NCBI GenBank assembly: GCA_964360145.1
Contig: CAYHWW010000032.1
Span: 1-25,304, forward strand
From: CAYHWW01 sp964360145
GTDB lineage: Bacteria > Bdellovibrionota > UBA1018 > CAYHWW01
Reading direction: 5' to 3'
Length of the DNA: 25,304 nucleotides
The notes under the pieces are model-generated. The model was not told the origin of the DNA. It saw nothing but the letters and a program-made list of their open reading frames with translations, and ran no database searches. The stretch's first letter is position 1, and the number at the start of each line of letters is the position of its first letter. Shown piece after piece: positions 21,305 to 25,304 of the stretch. Made by a program: the position numbers and the translations under genes.

Positions 21305-22102
21305 ATGAGGTTTCACCACGCTGCGTTAGTTTCTTTGTTCACGGTGTCACAGGCCTTTGCCGCGGCGCCTCAGCTTACCAATCTCAGCCTTCCCAATGTT
21401 GACGGCATCATGGAAACCTTCGCGGCACTGACCAATTTCCGCCCCTTGGAGCCCGCTAGCTCCTGGGCCAAGTGGTTTGGCGTATCTGTTGGCCTCGTGG
21501 CGCAGGGCACTCCAGCCCGCAAACTGAAGGCGGCCATCCCCAATTCCGGCGATGTCCCCTCCATTCTGCCCGATGCCTACGCCGTTTTGGCTTTGGACGG
21601 GCCCTGGGGCCTGGGCTTGGAGGGTGGCGTATTTCCTACTACCACCATCAAAGACATCACGTTGCGCCAGTATGCGGGCAACCTCAAGTGGACCATTAAC
21701 GAAGTTTTCTTCACCGACGTCCTGCCCTTTGACTGGGCCGTGCGGGCTGGCGTGACGGATTCATATGTTGCTTTCAAGTATGCCATCGCCGGCACCCAGG
21801 ACACCATCAACTACACGGGCACCCACTGGAACTTCAGTACGTCGATCAGCCGCAAGTTCTGGTTTCTTGAGCCCTACGTGGGCGCGGGCTATTCCACGCA
21901 GAAGGCCAATATTCACAACGAGGGCCGCATCACCCTGCTGGGCAGCACCTTCAATGTGAGCACGTCCGTGGACCGGACCTACAAGTCCGCCTTGGCCTAC
22001 GTCGGCTTGCAAACCCACATCTGGTTTATGAACGTGACGTTGCAGGCGGACTACCAATACAAGTTAGTAAACTACGCGTTTAAGCTTGCCGCGAAATTCT
22101 AA
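21305..22102 (+). CDS. Probable outer-membrane beta-barrel protein, 265 aa
   Basis: A Sec signal peptide (MRFHHAALVSLFTVSQAFA, likely cut after residue 19) is followed by a mature domain of alternating amphipathic strands: KWFGVSVGLVAQG, PDAYAVLALDGPWGLGLEGG, FDWAVRAGVTDSYVAFKYAI, HWNFSTSISRKFWFLEPYVG, YKSALAYVGLQTHIWFMNVT. It ends with VNYAFKLAAKF, with the terminal Phe preferred by the BAM machinery. AAGGGGA lies 7-8 nt before ATG 21305. It starts 20 nt after ribF and may share its transcript. I do not recognise a named family; DUF6588-like proteins have a similar plan. Confidence 0.75.
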   Translation: MRFHHAALVSLFTVSQAFAAAPQLTNLSLPNVDGIMETFAALTNFRPLEPASSWAKWFGVSVGLVAQGTPARKLKAAIPNSGDVPSILPDAYAVLALDGPWGLGLEGGVFPTTTIKDITLRQYAGNLKWTINEVFFTDVLPFDWAVRAGVTDSYVAFKYAIAGTQDTINYTGTHWNFSTSISRKFWFLEPYVGAGYSTQKANIHNEGRITLLGSTFNVSTSVDRTYKSALAYVGLQTHIWFMNVTLQADYQYKLVNYAFKLAAKF

Positions 22103-22117
22103 CGGCGAACGCGCACA

Positions 22118-23869
22118 TTGCGGCAACATCGTTTACTTACAGGGTTAGCCCTAACCGCGGCGCTGGTGGTGCCGGCCCTGTTCGTTTATTGTTGGACCGT
22201 CTACTATAACTCTGATTACGCCATGATCGGGCTCATGGCCCGCGGGGTGCTCCACCACGGTGAACGGCCCATTCACGTTTGGACGGTGGGCTATCAAGGT
22301 ATTTTATTTGAGGTCTATGCTGTCGCGGCGGCTTTCAAGCTCTGGGGTGAGTCGCCCCGAGTGCTTCATTTGGTGCCATGGGCCGTGTTCCTCATCTTTC
22401 TTGGTTTTTATTACAGGTCGGTGAAGGAGAGTCTGGGTACGCGGCTGGCGAGCTTGGCGCTGCTTTTTGTTTTGATCTCAACTCCAACCGTTTATGGTCT
22501 CGTACTGCGTACCCAGCCCAACTACGGTGAGGTGTTCGTCCTCGGCACGGCTTTGATGTTGGCCTATTCGTGGTTTTTGCGACGGCACTACGTGGAGGGA
22601 CGGCATTGGGATCGCCGGTCCTGGGCAGGGTGCGCCCTCATGGGGTTCCTCTGCGGTTTTGGCATGTATACCTACGGCCAAATGGCGTTCTTCATCGCGG
22701 CGGTGGGTTGTCATGGGTTCATGGTGTTGGCTCGAGAGGCCTCCATGCCGCTTTTGAAACCCTGGCCCTTGGCCCTTGCCGCGGCCGTGGTGCTCTTCGG
22801 CGCACTCTCTTGGGTGACGGGAATTCACCGCATTGAAGTGGGAGCGCTACGAGTGGCGTGGGAGCCCTTTTCCACTCTGCGATTTGCCGTGAAGCTGTGG
22901 GCGCTGGCTTTGATGCTGAAGGTTTGCTGGATCGCACGCAGTCAGTTGAAAGCGAGGAGGAAAATCTTGGTGCTGGCTAGCCTCGCCTTCATCATGGGCG
23001 CGCTTACGGGGTTTGCTCCTGAGCTCTATGCCAGACTGGTGCTGAAGGTCTGGACCTATGATCGATCCCGCATGGGCGTGGGATTCGGCGAGTTTCTCAC
23101 TCATATGAGGTGGGCCGCGCAGGCTTTGGCGCAGTTTTTCAATGCGGGCCTCACCCCGGGCATCGTGCCCGACTTTTGGGGTGACCCGCGCCCATGGGTT
23201 CCGAAAGCTCTTACAGCTCCCCTTGCCTTGTTCTGGGCTCTTGCAGCGCTGGGGGGCGCGGCCCTTATGGTAAGTACCGCGGCTGCCTTCATTCGAGGGC
23301 GTGTAGGGAAGAGCGCGGTGTTGAGTCTTTCACCCCTTGTGTTTTTGCCACTGCCGGTGCTGTTGAGCTTTGGTTTGGCACCCACGGTGATGGGCTATCC
23401 CAATACGCGCTACCTCACGGTGATGCTTCTTGCCGTGGCCCTCTACTCCGCCCATTTTGTGATGTGGGTCTTGGATCGGGGGCGGCGCTCCCAGATCAGG
23501 GCAGTGTGGGCCGTGGTGCTGCTCGTGTTTCTCAATAACGGCGCCGCCATTGGCGCCAAGCTTGCTCAGCACCGGACCCCCCATCCCTTGGAGGATGTAG
23601 CTGCTTATCTTGAGGGTCGAAGCGTGGAGCGGGGTTACGCTGGTTTTTGGGAGGCCTACGCTTTGACGTTCATCGCAAAAGAAAAAATCATTTTAGAACC
23701 CACGGAATCCAACCTCAACCCCCGCTACGGCCCGCTGGTGCTGGCGGCGCGGCGAGTGGCCTTCGTTGCCCCTGAGGGTGCGCCGTTTCCGCTAGGAAAC
23801 CGCTTCAAGATCCAGGAACAGGCGCTGGTGAATGGTTTCAGCGTGATGATCCTGGAAAGGCAGAAATAG
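22118..23869 (+). CDS. Polytopic GT-C type glycosyltransferase (GT39/ArnT/PMT-like)
   Basis: A 583-aa inner-membrane protein with about 11-13 hydrophobic segments. After the first comes YNSDYAMIGLMARGVLHHGE with Asp33, the position of the acidic catalytic residue in the first periplasmic loop of GT-C enzymes, then the common RPIHVWTVGYQG context. The C-terminal soluble part (about 480-583) is periplasmic. GT-C enzymes transfer sugars from polyprenyl-phosphate donors to proteins, lipids or polysaccharides. The start is uncertain: TTG 22118 has no ribosome-binding site, but an in-frame stop (the end of the previous gene, 22100-22102) limits extension. A GT2 enzyme of the donor-making type follows 81 nt later, suggesting a pathway pair. 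Confidence 0.8.
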   Translation: MRQHRLLTGLALTAALVVPALFVYCWTVYYNSDYAMIGLMARGVLHHGERPIHVWTVGYQGILFEVYAVAAAFKLWGESPRVLHLVPWAVFLIFLGFYYRSVKESLGTRLASLALLFVLISTPTVYGLVLRTQPNYGEVFVLGTALMLAYSWFLRRHYVEGRHWDRRSWAGCALMGFLCGFGMYTYGQMAFFIAAVGCHGFMVLAREASMPLLKPWPLALAAAVVLFGALSWVTGIHRIEVGALRVAWEPFSTLRFAVKLWALALMLKVCWIARSQLKARRKILVLASLAFIMGALTGFAPELYARLVLKVWTYDRSRMGVGFGEFLTHMRWAAQALAQFFNAGLTPGIVPDFWGDPRPWVPKALTAPLALFWALAALGGAALMVSTAAAFIRGRVGKSAVLSLSPLVFLPLPVLLSFGLAPTVMGYPNTRYLTVMLLAVALYSAHFVMWVLDRGRRSQIRAVWAVVLLVFLNNGAAIGAKLAQHRTPHPLEDVAAYLEGRSVERGYAGFWEAYALTFIAKEKIILEPTESNLNPRYGPLVLAARRVAFVAPEGAPFPLGNRFKIQEQALVNGFSVMILERQK

Positions 23870-23950
23870 GAAGAAATCTGGCTGTTTCACGGTTATACAA
23901 GTGTGCGTGCACGGATACGCCGCAATGACCCTAGAAAGGCGGGCCCCAGA

Positions 23951-24697
23951 GTGATTTCAGGCAAGAAGGTTGTAGTTGTGATGCCGGCCTACAATGCCGA
24001 GAAAACACTGCGGGCCACCTACAGTGAGATTGATCACGCCATCGTGGACGAAATCGTCCTCGTGGACGACTGCAGCCGTGACAACACGGTGACTTTGGCA
24101 AAAGAGCTGGGGATTCAGCACGTCATTCGCCACGAAAAGAACAAGGGTTACGGCGGCAACCAGAAAACCTGTTATGCCAAGGCCCTCAGCATCGGCGCTG
24201 ACATCGTGGTCATGTTGCACCCCGATTATCAGTACACGCCGAAGCTCATCCCGGCCATGGCAGGCATGCTTGCGAACAACGTCTTCGACGTGGTGCTGGG
24301 CTCCCGTATTTTGAGCGGTGGCGCCCTCAATGGCGGCATGCCCATCTGGAAGTACGTTGCCAATCGTTTTCTGACCGCCGTGGAGAACACCTTCACCGGC
24401 ATGAAGCTTTCCGAGTATCACACGGGCTACCGGGCTTTCACTCGCCAGGTGCTCGAAACGCTGCCGCTGGAAGGCAACGACGACGACTTCATCTTCGATA
24501 ATCAGATGCTGGTGCAATGCCACTGGTATGGCTTTCGTTTAGCGGAAGTGACCTGCCCCACGAAATACTTCGATGACGCTTCCAGCATCAACTTCGCCCG
24601 CAGCTTGAAGTACGGCTTTGGTTGCCTCTGGGTCACCGTGCGGTATCGCTTGGCTAAGTGGGGGCTGTGGAAGAGCTTGATTTTTCGGAGGCCATAA
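23951..24697 (+). CDS. Family 2 glycosyltransferase, polyprenyl-phosphate (DPM1-like) type
   Basis: 248 aa from GTG 23951 (KKVVVVMPAYNAEKTLRATY near the start); GTG 23903 is an alternative that adds 16 residues, and GAAAGG at 23934-23939 favours neither strongly. The GT-A fold motifs are IVLVDDCSRDNT (Asp39-Asp40) for the nucleotide-sugar and HPDYQYTP (His90-Tyr95), where the metal-binding DxD site is expected. GSRILSGGALNGGMPIWKYV and EYHTGYRAF are typical of this subfamily. There is no C-terminal membrane domain. Members make or extend lipid-linked sugars on the cytoplasmic side. With the preceding GT-C enzyme this suggests a two-step envelope glycosylation route. Confidence 0.88.
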   Translation: MISGKKVVVVMPAYNAEKTLRATYSEIDHAIVDEIVLVDDCSRDNTVTLAKELGIQHVIRHEKNKGYGGNQKTCYAKALSIGADIVVMLHPDYQYTPKLIPAMAGMLANNVFDVVLGSRILSGGALNGGMPIWKYVANRFLTAVENTFTGMKLSEYHTGYRAFTRQVLETLPLEGNDDDFIFDNQMLVQCHWYGFRLAEVTCPTKYFDDASSINFARSLKYGFGCLWVTVRYRLAKWGLWKSLIFRRP

Positions 24698-24703
24698 GCA
24701 GCA

Positions 24704-25291
24704 TTACAGGCCGGGCTGAGGGTTACTGAGGATTTTGAGTTCGGTCATGCTCCATGCATCAAGGCCAGCGAGAGTGTTTGTCGCACGGTTGATATTACCC
24801 GAAGCGGTGACGTTGAATAATGTTTGGGTCATCGTCGGGGTTATGGCGGTGTTGCACAACACAGCATTAGCGGTGGAGTCAGCGGTGGTATTCATGAAAC
24901 TGGTAGCAGACCAACATGTAATAATGGTGCTTGTATTGGCTAAGTCGTTGGTCGCAGTGTAGGCGGTAGCACAGGCGGGCAGCTGTCCAATGGCAATGGC
25001 ACTACCGTCAAAGGCCACATTGGTACCTGCCGAATAGTAGCGATTAGTGCTGTCAGGCGCGTATCCGATATGTGTCATGCAGCCATGGTGCGTGGCGTAC
25101 TCGGCGAAGACGGATTTCTCAGCAGTGAAGATGGCCGCTAGCGCGATCTTTGCTTCAGACTGACGGGCCTTTGCCTGGTATTTGTTGTAATTTGGGATGG
25201 CAACCGCTGCGAGAATGCCTACGATGGCCACCACGATCATCAATTCGACCAGTGTAAAGGCCGCTGTCGCACTCCTGCGGTCATCGCTCAA
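24704..25291 (-). CDS. Type IV pilin / prepilin-like protein (5' end uncertain at the window edge)
   Basis: Major-pilin-like subunit. The N-terminal helix is FTLVELMIVVAIVGILAAVA followed by IPNYNKYQAKARQSEAK, with Glu5 of the mature chain (residue 16 from the TTG). The globular part contains AIFTAEKSVFAEYATHHGCM and IGYAPDSTNRYYSAG, a pattern shared with pilins of Bdellovibrionota and Myxococcota. Four cysteines could form two disulfides. The residue before the cleavage site is Ala (leader ends RRSATAA), not the usual Gly. From TTG 25291 there are 195 aa, but the frame stays open to the right edge and no ribosome-binding site is visible, so the real start may be outside. Convergent with the GT2 gene (6-nt gap). 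Confidence 0.88.
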   Translation of the reverse strand: MSDDRRSATAAFTLVELMIVVAIVGILAAVAIPNYNKYQAKARQSEAKIALAAIFTAEKSVFAEYATHHGCMTHIGYAPDSTNRYYSAGTNVAFDGSAIAIGQLPACATAYTATNDLANTSTIITCWSATSFMNTTADSTANAVLCNTAITPTMTQTLFNVTASGNINRATNTLAGLDAWSMTELKILSNPQPGL

Positions 25292-25304
25292 AAAATATAA
25301 TTTT

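Overview
The window reads as a moderately GC-rich, gene-dense bacterial chromosome segment with short gaps and many ATGA/GTGA overlaps. Gene content suggests a Gram-negative of the Bdellovibrionota/Oligoflexia or a related 'deltaproteobacterial' lineage. The clues are the order rpsF-rpsR-DUF2232-rplI-dnaB, a Bat operon with three von Willebrand-type proteins, a type III glutamine synthetase, two outer-membrane beta-barrel candidates, and a type IV pilin with the ARQSEAK/AEKS.FAEY/IGY pattern common in that group. This taxonomic placement is inference; there is no rRNA in the window. No tRNA, IS element, CRISPR array or prophage was seen.

Region 1 (2-4318) is housekeeping and envelope: the 3' part of a two-domain M16 peptidase, an unrecognised 206-aa protein, a secreted or lipoprotein cyclophilin on the minus strand, divergent tatC, and an excisionase-type helix-turn-helix protein with a histone-H1-like lysine-rich tail. 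Region 2 (4319-8482) is the ribosomal/replication operon: a structured leader, rpsF, rpsR, a strongly structured 115-nt palindromic element, a DUF2232 membrane protein, rplI and dnaB.

Region 3 (8490-9374) holds a small phasin-like coiled-coil protein (minus) and a small secreted beta-barrel candidate (plus). Region 4 (9398-16937) is one Bat ('Bacteroides aerotolerance') operon with a good sigma70-type promoter: moxR, DUF58, an unassigned membrane protein, batA, a batB-batC fusion, and batD. Four of its genes are joined by 4-nt start/stop overlaps. The MoxR AAA+ ATPase is expected to act on the MIDAS-bearing VWA proteins at the inner membrane, with the BatD and TPR domains facing the periplasm.

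Region 5 (16956-21284) has glnN (GSIII) with a convergent, 9-nt overlapping orphan parA, then a YkgJ-type cysteine-cluster protein overlapping ribF. Region 6 (21305-25304) has an outer-membrane protein, a GT-C polytopic glycosyltransferase, a polyprenyl-phosphate-type GT2 glycosyltransferase, and a convergent type IV pilin running to the right edge. No gap exceeds 300 bases. The largest (4319-4544 and 5355-5477) both contain notable RNA-structure potential and are the best candidates for something undescribed.
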